Origin: JBBECE01 sp964574935
GTDB lineage: Bacteria > Pseudomonadota > Alphaproteobacteria > Rhizobiales > Devosiaceae
Reading direction: 5' to 3'
Length of the DNA: 64,000 bases
NCBI GenBank assembly: GCA_964574935.1
Contig: CAZNOZ010000005.1
Span: forward strand, 1-64,000
Shown: positions 43,901 to 51,093 of the stretch, piece by piece
How the letters are laid out: the number at the start of each line of letters is the position of its first letter
Position numbering within the stretch: the stretch's first letter is position 1
Notes under the pieces: generated by a model
Databases searched by the model: none
Told to the model about the DNA's origin: nothing
Seen by the model: the letters and a program-made list of their open reading frames with translations, nothing else
Made by a program: the position numbers and the translations under genes

Positions 43901-44798
43901 GCGAGAAGGCGGCGCGGACAAACCGCACGCAGGCCGCTTCCTTGAGTGTCGAGACCAGGAGCGGGACGGCGGCGAGACCGGCTTCGCCGAGCGCTTTGAC
44001 GAGGGCTTTGAGCGTGGCGGTGCCGGCGCCCTCGAGCGCAGCGCGGTAGAAGAGAATGGGGACGAAGGGCCTACCGCCATTTTCTTCGTGGTGGCCGCCC
44101 CCCCTTCCATCCTCCCCCACAAGGGGGGAGGTGACGGCATGGGCAGGCTCCATCTCCCCCTCGATGGGGGAGGTCGGCGCAACGCGCCGGGTGGGGGTGG
44201 TCGTGCCGACGCCACAAAGGAGGTCTTCGAGCGCCTCCGCCTCGATAATGCCCTCCCCCGGCCACCAGTAGCCGAAGCGCGGGAACGGACGCGGTTTGGC
44301 CTCGGGTGGCGGTTCGCCGGCCACGATGGCGCGGCAGGCGGCGAGGATCGCGTCGGCATTCTCCGGCCCGCCGGCGGTGAAGCGGGCATGCAGGTGGCGC
44401 CACTCGTCATCGGTGACCGTCGAGCGCGCCAGGAGGTCCGGATCGGGGGTGGCGTCGCCCGGCAAAAGGGCGAGTTCGGGCCCGCCATTGGCGGCGAGCG
44501 CGCAAAGCTCATCGACGCCATAGGGCCAGTAGGCGCGGCCGCCGAGCAACCGAACGACGACGAGCCGCGCCTGGCGCGCGGTCTTGTCGATCCAGGTGTC
44601 GACGGAAAGGTTGTGGGCGAGCCGCAGGGTCGAGGCGAGGCGGACGTCGGTGGCGCCAGTGCGGTCGACGGCGCCGGCGATGAGCGCCAGCTCGCTGTCG
44701 GCGGCGGTGAGAATGGCGATGTCGCCAGGGCTTTGGCCCAGATCGATCGCTTCTCCTTCCTGCTGAATCTGGCCGGCCTGGGCCGCGAGCAAATGCAT
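40950..44798 (-). CDS. cobN: Cobaltochelatase large subunit CobN
   Basis: 1282-residue large subunit of the aerobic ATP-dependent cobalt chelatase, acting with CobS and CobT (not in this window). Family marks: RPFPRFGYWWPGEGIIEAEA, HNGKHGNLEWLPGRANALG, YPFIVNDPGEGTQAKRRTGA and late ENREHDLL-like REHDLLDSDDYYQFEGGLAA, DDVTRAFIADNNPAGFEELL. Residues about 200-245 are foreign, made by an in-frame palindromic repeat. The ATG at 44798 follows a duplicated copy of its own start region. Start and end are both coupled (TGATG with a leader ORF, ATGA with the kinase). Confidence 0.94.
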   Translation of the reverse strand: MHLLAAQAGQIQQEGEAIDLGQSPGDIAILTAADSELALIAGAVDRTGATDVRLASTLRLAHNLSVDTWIDKTARQARLVVVRLLGGRAYWPYGVDELCALAANGGPELALLPGDATPDPDLLARSTVTDDEWRHLHARFTAGGPENADAILAACRAIVAGEPPPEAKPRPFPRFGYWWPGEGIIEAEALEDLLCGVGTTTPTRRVAPTSPIEGEMEPAHAVTSPLVGEDGRGGGHHEENGGRPFVPILFYRAALEGAGTATLKALVKALGEAGLAAVPLLVSTLKEAACVRFVRAAFSRFEPGVILNLTGFALGLDGLEKRLNPFAETDAPVIQLVQSGRPAELWHSDKQGLAPKDLAMQVVLPELDGRIGALIVGHKASAVWHAATECPLTAYAPDADGIAASVELAGNWVRLRRASPGERRVAIVLANYPVRDGRLANGVGYDAPRSTVEILNLMAGAGYRLDAIPKDGNALIESLQAGPTNAHPERGKGEVLAFERYQALFETLAEPLRTAVTERWGAPETDPFARADGFHLPLVRFGNLVVMIQPARGYDLDPEAAYHDPDLVPPHGYLAAYLWLRLGFDAHAVIHNGKHGNLEWLPGRANALGPDDWPMALWGRLPHLYPFIVNDPGEGTQAKRRTGAVIIDHLIPPLTRAETYGPLKDLEALCDEYFAASGMDRRRLRDLRRRIFALSSDTGLDKDAGIADDGDEALGRLDTYLCELKEAQIRSGLHVFGRSPSGDAETDLLVALVRVPRGEAPEEASMIRALADDLALGFDPLTADLGRRWAGPRPPELADVTSAPWRSAGDTVERLEALAAHMVSGRRAPEPVWSATGAVLAHLETVIRPALAACGPGERKNLFRALDGAFVEPGPAGAPSRGRLDVLPTGRNFYSLDNRAVPTPTAWELGQRSAESLLRRHFQETGTNLGAAALSVWATANMRTGGDDIAQALALIGARPVWDPGSLRVSGYQIVPLAKLGRPRVDVTLRISGLFRDAFPAQIELFDRAVRAIGALDEPEDQNPIAARMRTDALVLMAKGTSEQEAAAQAGYRIFGSKPGAYGAGLQALMDAGTWRETGDLARAFLNWGQYAYGAKAAGTPARARFAARLGAIEAVLHNQDNREHDLLDSDDYYQFEGGLAATAQALTGERPAIYHSDHSRPERPVTRTLEEEIGRVVRSRVVNPKWIAGLKAHGYKGAFEIIATVDYMFAFAATTGAVRTHHFDLAFEAFVLDDVTRAFIADNNPAGFEELLGKFREAAERGFWTPRSNSAHAWMQHEAAE
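44096..44200. repeat. Palindromic repeat inserted in frame in cobN
   Basis: Three hairpins in a row: CCTCCCCC/GGGGGAGG (44111-44131), CTCCCCC/GGGGGAG (44154-44172) and GGCGC/GCGCC (44176-44188), followed by a G-rich end. This is the make-up of REP-like intergenic repeats common in Rhizobiales. The minus-strand translation across it gives TTPTRRVAPTSPIEGEMEPA and a Gly/His-rich end, a peptide typical of translated copies and out of place in CobN. The frame is kept. Confidence 0.8.
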
Positions 44799-44800
44799 CA
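44748..44800. repeat. Direct repeat copy 1, in cobN 5' end
   Basis: The 53 nt from the cobN start inward are repeated at 44879-44931. The first 42 nt are identical and the remaining 11 differ at 3 positions. This copy encodes the N-terminus HLLAAQAGQIQQEGEA and contains the current cobN start codon. Confidence 0.9.
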
Positions 44801-44929
44801 GAGCCTCGCCCCGGCGATCTGTTTTCTGCGCATGGCCTTGTCCGAAAACCAGTCCCCACTTTTCGGGGCCATGCGCGGCGCTTCTCCTTCCTGCTGAATC
44901 TGGCCGGCCTGGGCCGCGAGAAGTTGCAT
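44798..44929 (-). CDS. 43-codon leader ORF from the duplicated cobN start
   Basis: Starts at an ATG that shares its A with the cobW TGA and ends at a TGA that shares its A with the cobN ATG. It reads MQLLAAQAGQIQQEGEA (the cobN N-terminus copy), then PRMAPKSGDWFSDKAMRR from the palindromic element, then KQIAGARL. It is most simply the former cobN start, now cut off by the inserted element. If translated it keeps the ribosome chain cobW to cobN unbroken. Its peptide is unlikely to have a function. Confidence 0.5.
   Translation of the reverse strand: MQLLAAQAGQIQQEGEAPRMAPKSGDWFSDKAMRRKQIAGARL
44801..44878. repeat. Palindromic element between the two direct repeats
   Basis: A 78-nt stretch whose core is a long inverted repeat: GCGCATGGCC (44828-44837) pairs with GGCCATGCGC (44867-44876), with TCCGAAAA and TTTTCGG inside the arms. 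The core resembles the Rhizobiales palindrome that carries CCGAAAACCGG...CCACTTTTCGG. It separates the duplicated cobN start regions, like an insertion flanked by a long target duplication. Confidence 0.8.
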
Positions 44930-44931
44930 CA
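44879..44931. repeat. Direct repeat copy 2, at cobW/cobN junction
   Basis: Second copy of the 53-nt duplication (42 nt identical to 44748-44789, then 8 of 11). It includes the ATG at 44929, which overlaps the cobW stop as TGATG and is the likely ancestral cobN start. Confidence 0.9.
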
Positions 44932-45975
44932 CGATGCCGGCGCGGCGAACGCGGTGGCAATGCCGTCGCGATCGAGCGGCGACTCGCCGATCACCACCAG
45001 GGCGGTCCGGCGGTCTTCATTGTCGCGCCAGGGGCGCTCGAACCAGGTCTCGATGCGCGGGCCGACGGCCTGCACGGCGAGGCGCGCCGGCGAATCCTCG
45101 AGGGCCGCGAACCCCTTCAGGCGCAATATATCGTGCCGGGCGACGGCATTTTCGATTGTCTCGATCAGGGTGGATTTGTCGCGGCTGGGCGGCAGATGCA
45201 GGGCGATGGTGTCGAAATCGTCGTGCTCGTGGCCCGCGCCGCCGTGATCGGCCTCGTGCCGGGACGGGCGGGCGCCGAGATCAGCTTCCGAGCCGAAGCC
45301 GAGGCCGAGCAGCGCCGCCGGATCGACGGCGCCGTGCCGGGCGTGAAGGGTGGCCACGCCGGCCCGCTTGCGGCGCGCGATCCCGGATTCGATTTCGGCG
45401 AGCCGGGCCGCGCCGACGAGGTCGGTCTTGGCGAACACGATCATGTCGGCGGCGATGAGCTGATCGGCGAAGAGCTCGCCAAGAGGAGTTTCGTGGTCGA
45501 GCATCGGATCGGCCCGGCGGCTGGCTTCGACGGCGGCCTCGTCGGTGGCGAACCGGCCCGCCGCCAGCGCCGCCGCGTCGACCACCGTGACGACCCCGTC
45601 GACGGTGAGCTCGGCGGCGATCTCGGGCCAGTTGAAGGCACGCACCAATGGCTGCGGCAACGCCAGGCCCGAAGTCTCGATGACGATGTGATCGGGGCGC
45701 GGCGTGCGCGACAGGATCAGCTGCATTGCGGGGATGAAATCCTCGGCGACGGTGCAGCAGATGCAGCCGTTGGCGAGTTCGGTTATATCGGCCTCCGCGC
45801 AGCCGGCGACGCCGCAGCCGCGGATGAGATCGGCGTCGACCCCGATATCGCCAAATTCGTTGATGACCAGGGCGATCCGGCGGCCCGCGGCGTGACCGAG
45901 AAGATGGGAGATCAACGTCGTCTTGCCGGCGCCCAGGAAGCCGGTGATGATGGTGGCCGGGATCTTCGCCTGCAT
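44929..45975 (-). CDS. cobW: Cobalamin biosynthesis GTPase CobW
   Basis: 348-residue COG0523 metallochaperone GTPase thought to deliver cobalt for corrin synthesis. Motifs: PATIITGFLGAGKTTLISHL (P-loop), ALVINEFGDIGVDADL, the metal-binding ELANGCICCTVAEDF (CxCC), and FAKTDLVGAARLAEIE (NKxD-like). A His-rich loop RHEADHGGAGHEHDDFD precedes the C-terminal domain. The ATG at 45975 shares one base with the cbtA stop; the stop shares one base with the leader ORF before cobN. Confidence 0.96.
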   Translation of the reverse strand: MQAKIPATIITGFLGAGKTTLISHLLGHAAGRRIALVINEFGDIGVDADLIRGCGVAGCAEADITELANGCICCTVAEDFIPAMQLILSRTPRPDHIVIETSGLALPQPLVRAFNWPEIAAELTVDGVVTVVDAAALAAGRFATDEAAVEASRRADPMLDHETPLGELFADQLIAADMIVFAKTDLVGAARLAEIESGIARRKRAGVATLHARHGAVDPAALLGLGFGSEADLGARPSRHEADHGGAGHEHDDFDTIALHLPPSRDKSTLIETIENAVARHDILRLKGFAALEDSPARLAVQAVGPRIETWFERPWRDNEDRRTALVVIGESPLDRDGIATAFAAPAS

Positions 45976-46652
45976 CACGCCGCCTCGCGCTGTCGGAAGC
46001 GTTCGAGCAACACCCCCAGCACCGGGCCGAGCACGAGCCAGAGGGCCGCCGTTGCACCCAGGGCATTGGCGGCATAGGCGGAGGCCAGTTCCGCGGGCAC
46101 ATCGCTCTGACCGTGCGGCGCTGCGGGCGCCCCGACAAGATGCGGGCCCGCGATCAGGGCAGCGGCGAGGCCAAGAGCAACCGGATGCCGCCATTTGGCG
46201 AGAACGACAAGCCCGGCGCCGGTCGCCGCGACGGTGCCGACCCACCACAGCTGCCGGGCGCCGAGATCGGCGGTTAGCATGCCGGGCAATTCCGGGGGCA
46301 GACCGACGGCTGGCGCCAGCTGGACGGCGATGAAGCCGCCCAGTCCCCACAGGAGGCCGTTGGCCGGCGTGATCGCGATATCGGCGAGCACCGAGACGGC
46401 GGCGAGGACGAGGGCGAAGCCGACCGAAGCCAATAAGTTGGCGAGAACCGTATAGGCGGTGCGCTCCATCCCATTGGCGGGCGTCCAGGCCTCCGGTGGC
46501 GCGGCGGCCGCCGGATCATGCGCATGCGCGTCGCCCTCGTAGAGCTCGGCCGCGACTATCAGGGGAACGACGCGCCATTGCTGGATGGCGGTCATGACCA
46601 GGCCGGCCGCCAGACCCGCAACAACGGCCGCGAAGAGGATTCGCGCGAACAT
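45975..46652 (-). CDS. cbtA: Cobalt transporter subunit CbtA
   Basis: 225-residue membrane protein with about five hydrophobic segments. MFARILFAAVVAGLAAGLVM at the start, the His-rich loop YEGDAHAHDPAAAA, ERTAYTVLANLLASVGFALV and PELPGMLTADLGARQLWWVG are typical of CbtA, a predicted cobalt transporter found under cobalamin riboswitches. It starts 19 nt after cbtB and overlaps cobW by one base. Confidence 0.93.
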   Translation of the reverse strand: MFARILFAAVVAGLAAGLVMTAIQQWRVVPLIVAAELYEGDAHAHDPAAAAPPEAWTPANGMERTAYTVLANLLASVGFALVLAAVSVLADIAITPANGLLWGLGGFIAVQLAPAVGLPPELPGMLTADLGARQLWWVGTVAATGAGLVVLAKWRHPVALGLAAALIAGPHLVGAPAAPHGQSDVPAELASAYAANALGATAALWLVLGPVLGVLLERFRQREAA

Positions 46653-46671
46653 CCGTGGCGCCTCCGACGGC

Positions 46672-46848
46672 TCAGTGGCAGGGAAAGCCGACCGAGTGCC
46701 TGGTGTCGTGGGCGCCGTTGTGCAGCGCCCTGTCGCTGGCCAGGCCAACGCCCCACAGAAGCGTCATGCCGAGCAGGAAGGCCAAGGCGCCGGCCCAAAG
46801 CCGTTCGGAAATCGAAAGTGAGGACAGAGTTCGGGAGTGAACAGACAT
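46672..46848 (-). CDS. cbtB: Cobalt transporter subunit CbtB
   Basis: 58-residue protein with one membrane helix (LWAGALAFLLGMTLLWGVGL) and the diagnostic C-terminus ALHNGAHDTRHSVGFPCH, whose His and Cys residues fit metal binding. It is the first gene after the cobalamin riboswitch and is followed closely by cbtA, the usual pair. Confidence 0.93.
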   Translation of the reverse strand: MSVHSRTLSSLSISERLWAGALAFLLGMTLLWGVGLASDRALHNGAHDTRHSVGFPCH

Positions 46849-46911
46849 GTGCGACCACCCTCCGTGTGCACGCGCATCAGTTCGGGCCGACCAAGGTGGC
46901 GGCCCGGCGGC

Positions 46912-47102
46912 TGTGGCAGGTCTCCTGGCTCGCGGGTCGCCGCTTCAGCCGTCCCTTCCCGGCCCGAAGGCCAGTGGATCTGACGGAAAGCTCGCCGCTC
47001 ACAGTTGCGGGGGCAGCCACGGATTTGGTCCCTGATGGGTACGCCGCACCGTGTTCCCTTTTCATCCCGTTGCCGCATCGGGCGCCGGGAACCACGGGGC
47101 GA
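46912..47102 (-). promoter_or_regulatory. Cobalamin riboswitch controlling cbtB-cbtA-cobW-cobN
   Basis: Read on the minus strand, the core elements occur in order: GGGAACACGGTGCGG, AAATCCGTGGCTGCCCCCGC then AACTGTGAGCGG, CCACTGG, GGGAAGG, and the B12 box GAGCCAGGAGACCTGCC about 65 nt before the cbtB start. This is a full class-I aptamer. Adenosylcobalamin binding is expected to shut down cobalt uptake and the downstream cob genes. Confidence 0.96.
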
Positions 47103-47209
47103 TTGTTGGCACGCCGCGCACCCGGCGTCAAACGGGGTCACCGGCTTGCACGGCGCCGCGCGGGCTGCCTAGGCTGGCGGGGCAACCGCCGGTGGCAAGG
47201 AGACGGGGC

Positions 47210-47464
47210 ATGGCCGAAATCAAGTTCACGCGCGAGGAGAAGCAGGCCCTGCTGGCGCGGATTCAGACCTATGTGAGCGAGGAATTCGACCAGGATATCG
47301 GGCTGGTGGCGGCTCAGACCATGCTCGATTTCATGGCCGGCGAGTTGGGCAATTTCTTCTACAATCGCGGGCTCTACGACGCACAGGCGGCGATCTCGAA
47401 GCGCCTCGATGAAGTCAGCGAGGCAATCTACGCGCTGGAAAAGCCCACCGATTTCCGGGCCTAG
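47210..47464 (+). CDS. DUF2164 family protein
   Basis: 84-residue small cytoplasmic protein. IKFTREEKQALLARIQTYVS, EFDQDIGLVAAQTMLDFMAG and LGNFFYNRGLYDAQAAISKR match DUF2164. Function unknown. AAGGAGA precedes the ATG by 6 nt. Its stop overlaps the uxuA stop by 4 nt (converging genes). Confidence 0.9.
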   Translation: MAEIKFTREEKQALLARIQTYVSEEFDQDIGLVAAQTMLDFMAGELGNFFYNRGLYDAQAAISKRLDEVSEAIYALEKPTDFRA

Positions 47465-48684
47465 CGGCGATCCGGGGCGTCGGAAGCGCGCGCCTCGAGC
47501 GCCCGAATGACGCCGCGCAACTCGGCGAGGCCCTTGAGCCGACCGACGATCGGGTAGCCCGGCGGGGAGTCGCGATCGAGGTCGTCGACGATGTTCTGGC
47601 CGTGGTCGGGGCGCATCGGCAGTTCGCTGTCGAGGCGTCCCTCGGCGCGGCGGCGGCGCTCCTCTTCAAGCAGGACCTCGATGACCGCCACCATGTCGAC
47701 GGCGCCCTCCAGATGCTGGTCCTCGAAAAACGAACAGGGCACGCTGTCGGTGTCCCGGGTGATGTTTCGCAGATGAACGAAATGGATCCTCGGTGCAAAC
47801 CTGCGGGCCATGGCGACAATGTCATTGTCGGGACGGGCGGCAAGCGAACCGGTGCAGAACGTGATCCCCGAATGCATGCTGTCGGCGGCCGCGAGCAGAA
47901 GGGCGAGATCGTCTTCGGTGCTGACCACGCGCGGCAGCCCGATGAGGGGGAACGGCGGATCGTCGGGATGGCAGCACAGCCTGATGCCGAGCCGTTCGGC
48001 GGTCGGCAACACCTCGTTGAGAAAATCGGCGAAATTCGCGCGAAGGCCGTCCGCATCGATCCCGTCATAGGCGGCCAGCAGGGTCCTGACCTCTTCGATC
48101 GTCAGATGTTCGTTGGCCCCGGGCAGCCCCGCAACGACGTTGCCCATCAGGGCAACCTTGGCCGCGTCGTCCATCGACGAATGGCGCTCGGCGGCGGCGG
48201 CAGACACCTCCTCGGGGAAATCGTCCGAAGCGCCCGGGCGCGCCAACAGATGGATGTCGAAGACCGCGAAATCGACGAGGTCGAACCGCATGGCGGTGCC
48301 GCCGTTCGGCAGCCGCCAGGTGAGTTGGGTGCGGGTCCAGTCCAGGACCGGCATGAAATTGTAGCACACGGTGTCGACGCCAACGGCGGCGAGGTTCTCC
48401 AGGGACTGGCGATAGGCGGCGCAGTGCGATGCAAAGGCGCCGGTTTTCTGCTTGATGTCCTCGGACACCGGCAGGGACTCGACCACCGTCCAGTCGAGGC
48501 GGGAACGGGACCCGTCGGGCATTGTCCCGATGTATCGGTTTCGCTCTTCGATCTCGACCGCGGGCCACACTTCGCCGGTGGGGATGTGGTGCAAGGCGGA
48601 GACGATACCGCTGGCACCGGCCTGGCGGATGTCGGCAATCGTCGCGACGTCGTGGGGGCCGAACCATCGCCAGGTCTGCTTCAC
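47461..48684 (-). CDS. uxuA: Mannonate dehydratase
   Basis: 407-residue enzyme converting D-mannonate to 2-keto-3-deoxygluconate in hexuronate catabolism. TWRWFGPHDVATIADIRQAG, VCYNFMPVLDWTRTQLTWRL, CCHPDDPPFPLIGLPRVVS and GITFCTGSLAARPDNDIVAM with FVHLRNI carry the UxuA family metal and active-site residues. The start is GTG 48684 with GGAG 10 nt upstream. No other hexuronate genes are adjacent except a divergent GntR regulator. Confidence 0.94.
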   Translation of the reverse strand: MKQTWRWFGPHDVATIADIRQAGASGIVSALHHIPTGEVWPAVEIEERNRYIGTMPDGSRSRLDWTVVESLPVSEDIKQKTGAFASHCAAYRQSLENLAAVGVDTVCYNFMPVLDWTRTQLTWRLPNGGTAMRFDLVDFAVFDIHLLARPGASDDFPEEVSAAAAERHSSMDDAAKVALMGNVVAGLPGANEHLTIEEVRTLLAAYDGIDADGLRANFADFLNEVLPTAERLGIRLCCHPDDPPFPLIGLPRVVSTEDDLALLLAAADSMHSGITFCTGSLAARPDNDIVAMARRFAPRIHFVHLRNITRDTDSVPCSFFEDQHLEGAVDMVAVIEVLLEEERRRRAEGRLDSELPMRPDHGQNIVDDLDRDSPPGYPIVGRLKGLAELRGVIRALEARASDAPDRR

Positions 48685-48965
48685 GATTTGCGCTCCGTGC
48701 TCGGTCCGGGTCGTTCCGGCCGGGCTGGCCGACAGCCACACGCGGCAGAAACGAGACTCGTCGGGGAAAGACTACAGCGCGGCCGCAAGAGCAAGTGGGA
48801 CTCGCACGAACGGCGCACGCTTGTGCTTGATGCAACACATTTGCCGGGCCATTTATTTGCGTGGTCTTCATTCGAGGGCGTATTGTCGGATCCTGCTTGA
48901 TCTCGATGCCGGGCGAATGAGCGGACGGCTTTTCGCCTTCCTTTGAAGCATTGGAGCATGTCACC

Positions 48966-49688
48966 TTGGACGAGAAAGTCGGCTTTCTGGGCGGTTCCGA
49001 CCGCGTTGTGCTGCGCAGCAACGAGGGCGCCGCCCCTTCCATCGCCGGCAGGGCGTTCGAGGCGCTGAAGCGTGCGATCGTCGAATTGCGGCTCAGGCCG
49101 GGCGATTCGATTTCCGAGGCCGAGGTGGCCCGGGAACTGGGGATTTCGCGGCAACCGGTTCGCGAGGCCTTCATCAAGCTGGCCGAGGTGGGGCTGATCG
49201 AAATTCGGCCCAAGCGCGGCACATTCGTGCGGCTTATCTCGCGGCGGGAGGTCGAAAACGCCCGCTTCATCCGCGAAGCGATCGAGGTGGCGGTGGTCCG
49301 AAAGGCCGCCCGCGACGCGCCCGACGAAACACTCGCCGAGCTGGGCGGGCTCATCGAGTTGCAGGTCGAGAGCGCTACGGCCGGCGACCTGGCCGGTTTC
49401 CACCAGTTGGACGAGCGGTTTCATCGCACCATCGCCGAGGCCGCCGATTGCGAGCACGCCTGGAGGATCACGGAGGATCTCAAGGTGCAGTTCGACCGGG
49501 TGCGATTCCTGAGCTTGCCCCACGCAACGCCGCTCAGCACGCTGGTTGAACAGCATCGCCGAATTGCCCAGGCGATCGCGAACCGCGATGCGGATGCCGC
49601 CGAGCAGGCGATGCGTCGGCACCTGTCCGAGGTGTTGACCTCGCTGCCGAAAATCGCGGCTGAGCAACCGGCTCTGTTCGTCGACTGA
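48966..49688 (+). CDS. GntR-family (FadR subfamily) transcriptional regulator
   Basis: 240 residues. The N-terminal winged helix has AFEALKRAIVELRLRPGDSI, EAEVARELGISRQPVREAFI and IEIRPKRGTFVRLIS. The C-terminal FCD ligand domain has RFIREAIEVAVVRKAA and FHQLDERFHRTIAEAA. Divergent from uxuA with 281 nt between starts, so it probably regulates uxuA in response to a hexuronate or its product. The start is uncertain: TTG 48966, with GGAG 9 nt upstream, or TTG 48951. Confidence 0.88.
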   Translation: MDEKVGFLGGSDRVVLRSNEGAAPSIAGRAFEALKRAIVELRLRPGDSISEAEVARELGISRQPVREAFIKLAEVGLIEIRPKRGTFVRLISRREVENARFIREAIEVAVVRKAARDAPDETLAELGGLIELQVESATAGDLAGFHQLDERFHRTIAEAADCEHAWRITEDLKVQFDRVRFLSLPHATPLSTLVEQHRRIAQAIANRDADAAEQAMRRHLSEVLTSLPKIAAEQPALFVD

Positions 49689-49694
49689 CGGCGT

Positions 49695-50894
49695 TCAACG
49701 AGCCGGCGCGGGCGCCTTGGCACGCCTGAGCGGGACCATCGCAACGATACCGGCCACGGGACCGAGGGCCAGGGCCGCCAGCAGAACCGGCCAGCCGAAC
49801 GCGGCGACGATCAGCGGCACGAACTGCACCGTCGCGATGGTGAGGGCGAAACCCAGGGCCGTTTGCAGGGTCAGCAACGATCCGGCCAGTTCGGGCGGCG
49901 CGAAATCCGCGACCAGGGCGGAGAACTGGGCGGAATCGGGCACGACCGTCATGCCCCAGACGAGCATGACGGCAAATGTGAGCCAGACCGGCCCCCCGAA
50001 GCTCAAGGCCGCAAGCACCGCCGTCAGGCCGCTGGCGGCGAGGGCCATCATCGCCACCTCGGACTTGCCGATGCGGTCGGCCCACAGCCCGGCCGCGATG
50101 CACAGCGGCGCGCCCAGGGCAATGCCGAGGAAGGCCGTGAGCTTGCCGAGCGCCTCGGCATCGTGGGCGGAGAGGCTGGCGGCATAGGACGCGGCAGCGG
50201 CCGCTCCCATCCAGGCCCAGACCGCGTAGAGTTCCCACATGTGACCGAAATAGCCCAGATAGGCGCGGCGGATGCGCCGGTCGGTCCAGGCCAGGCGGAT
50301 GGCACCGATGCGGAAAGACGGGCTGACCGCGTGTTCGGGCCCCAGCGCGACACGAAGGACCAGCAGTCCGCCGAGGCCGGCAAGCAGCGATACGGCGGCG
50401 ATCGGCAGACGCCAATCGCCGGCACCGAAATACGCAACCAGATACGGCATCGACTTGCCGAAGGTCAGCGCGCCGACGAGCGTGCCGACCAACAACCCCC
50501 GGTCGGAAACGCCCCAGCCGACGGCGATCTTCATGCCCACCGGATAGACGCCGGCGAGCAAGGCGCCGGTGAGAAACCGCATCGCGACCGCCAGCTCGCC
50601 CCCGACCGGCAGTACCAGCAGCAGGCCGTTGGCGGCGGCGGCGGCCAGCGCGCAGGCGGCGAACAGGCGCCTGGGATCGAGACGATCGGCGAGCCCGGTG
50701 AGCGCGATCGCGATCGCCCCGACGACGAAGCCGGCCTGAACGCTCGAGGACAGCAACGCCTGGCGGGCAAGGTCCAGCGACGCTTCGCGGGTCATCTCGG
50801 GCAGCACGGCGGCGGTCATGAACCACAGGCTCATGCCGGCCGCTTCGGCGACAACCAGCAGCAAAATGGAATATCGCTTCGCGGTGAGGTGCAT
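49695..50894 (-). CDS. MFS transporter
   Basis: 399-residue major facilitator protein with about twelve hydrophobic segments. It starts HLTAKRYSILLLVVAEAAGM; the A-motif-like loop between helices 2 and 3 is GLADRLDPRRLFA, and the middle loop carries GLWADRIGKSEVAMM. Substrate unknown. The ATG at 50894 is preferred over an upstream in-frame ATG at 51020 because membrane segments begin there. It converges on the GntR gene with 6 nt between stops; its possible role in sugar-acid uptake is positional inference only. Confidence 0.85.
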   Translation of the reverse strand: MHLTAKRYSILLLVVAEAAGMSLWFMTAAVLPEMTREASLDLARQALLSSSVQAGFVVGAIAIALTGLADRLDPRRLFAACALAAAAANGLLLVLPVGGELAVAMRFLTGALLAGVYPVGMKIAVGWGVSDRGLLVGTLVGALTFGKSMPYLVAYFGAGDWRLPIAAVSLLAGLGGLLVLRVALGPEHAVSPSFRIGAIRLAWTDRRIRRAYLGYFGHMWELYAVWAWMGAAAAASYAASLSAHDAEALGKLTAFLGIALGAPLCIAAGLWADRIGKSEVAMMALAASGLTAVLAALSFGGPVWLTFAVMLVWGMTVVPDSAQFSALVADFAPPELAGSLLTLQTALGFALTIATVQFVPLIVAAFGWPVLLAALALGPVAGIVAMVPLRRAKAPAPAR

Positions 50895-51093
50895 TAGGTT
50901 GGCGCCACGGACCGACACGCAGGGAGCGATACCAACGCTACCACAGGGCGCACCCGCCGCAATCGGGCGGTTGAGGAGTACCGAGGCCGAAAGCGGGTCG
51001 CGGCGGATTGCCCGGCGCATTTGACACCGATCAACACGCGCCGTCGCGCAGTCGGATTGAATTCACGCACATCCAACCCGAAGGAGTGGGAAG

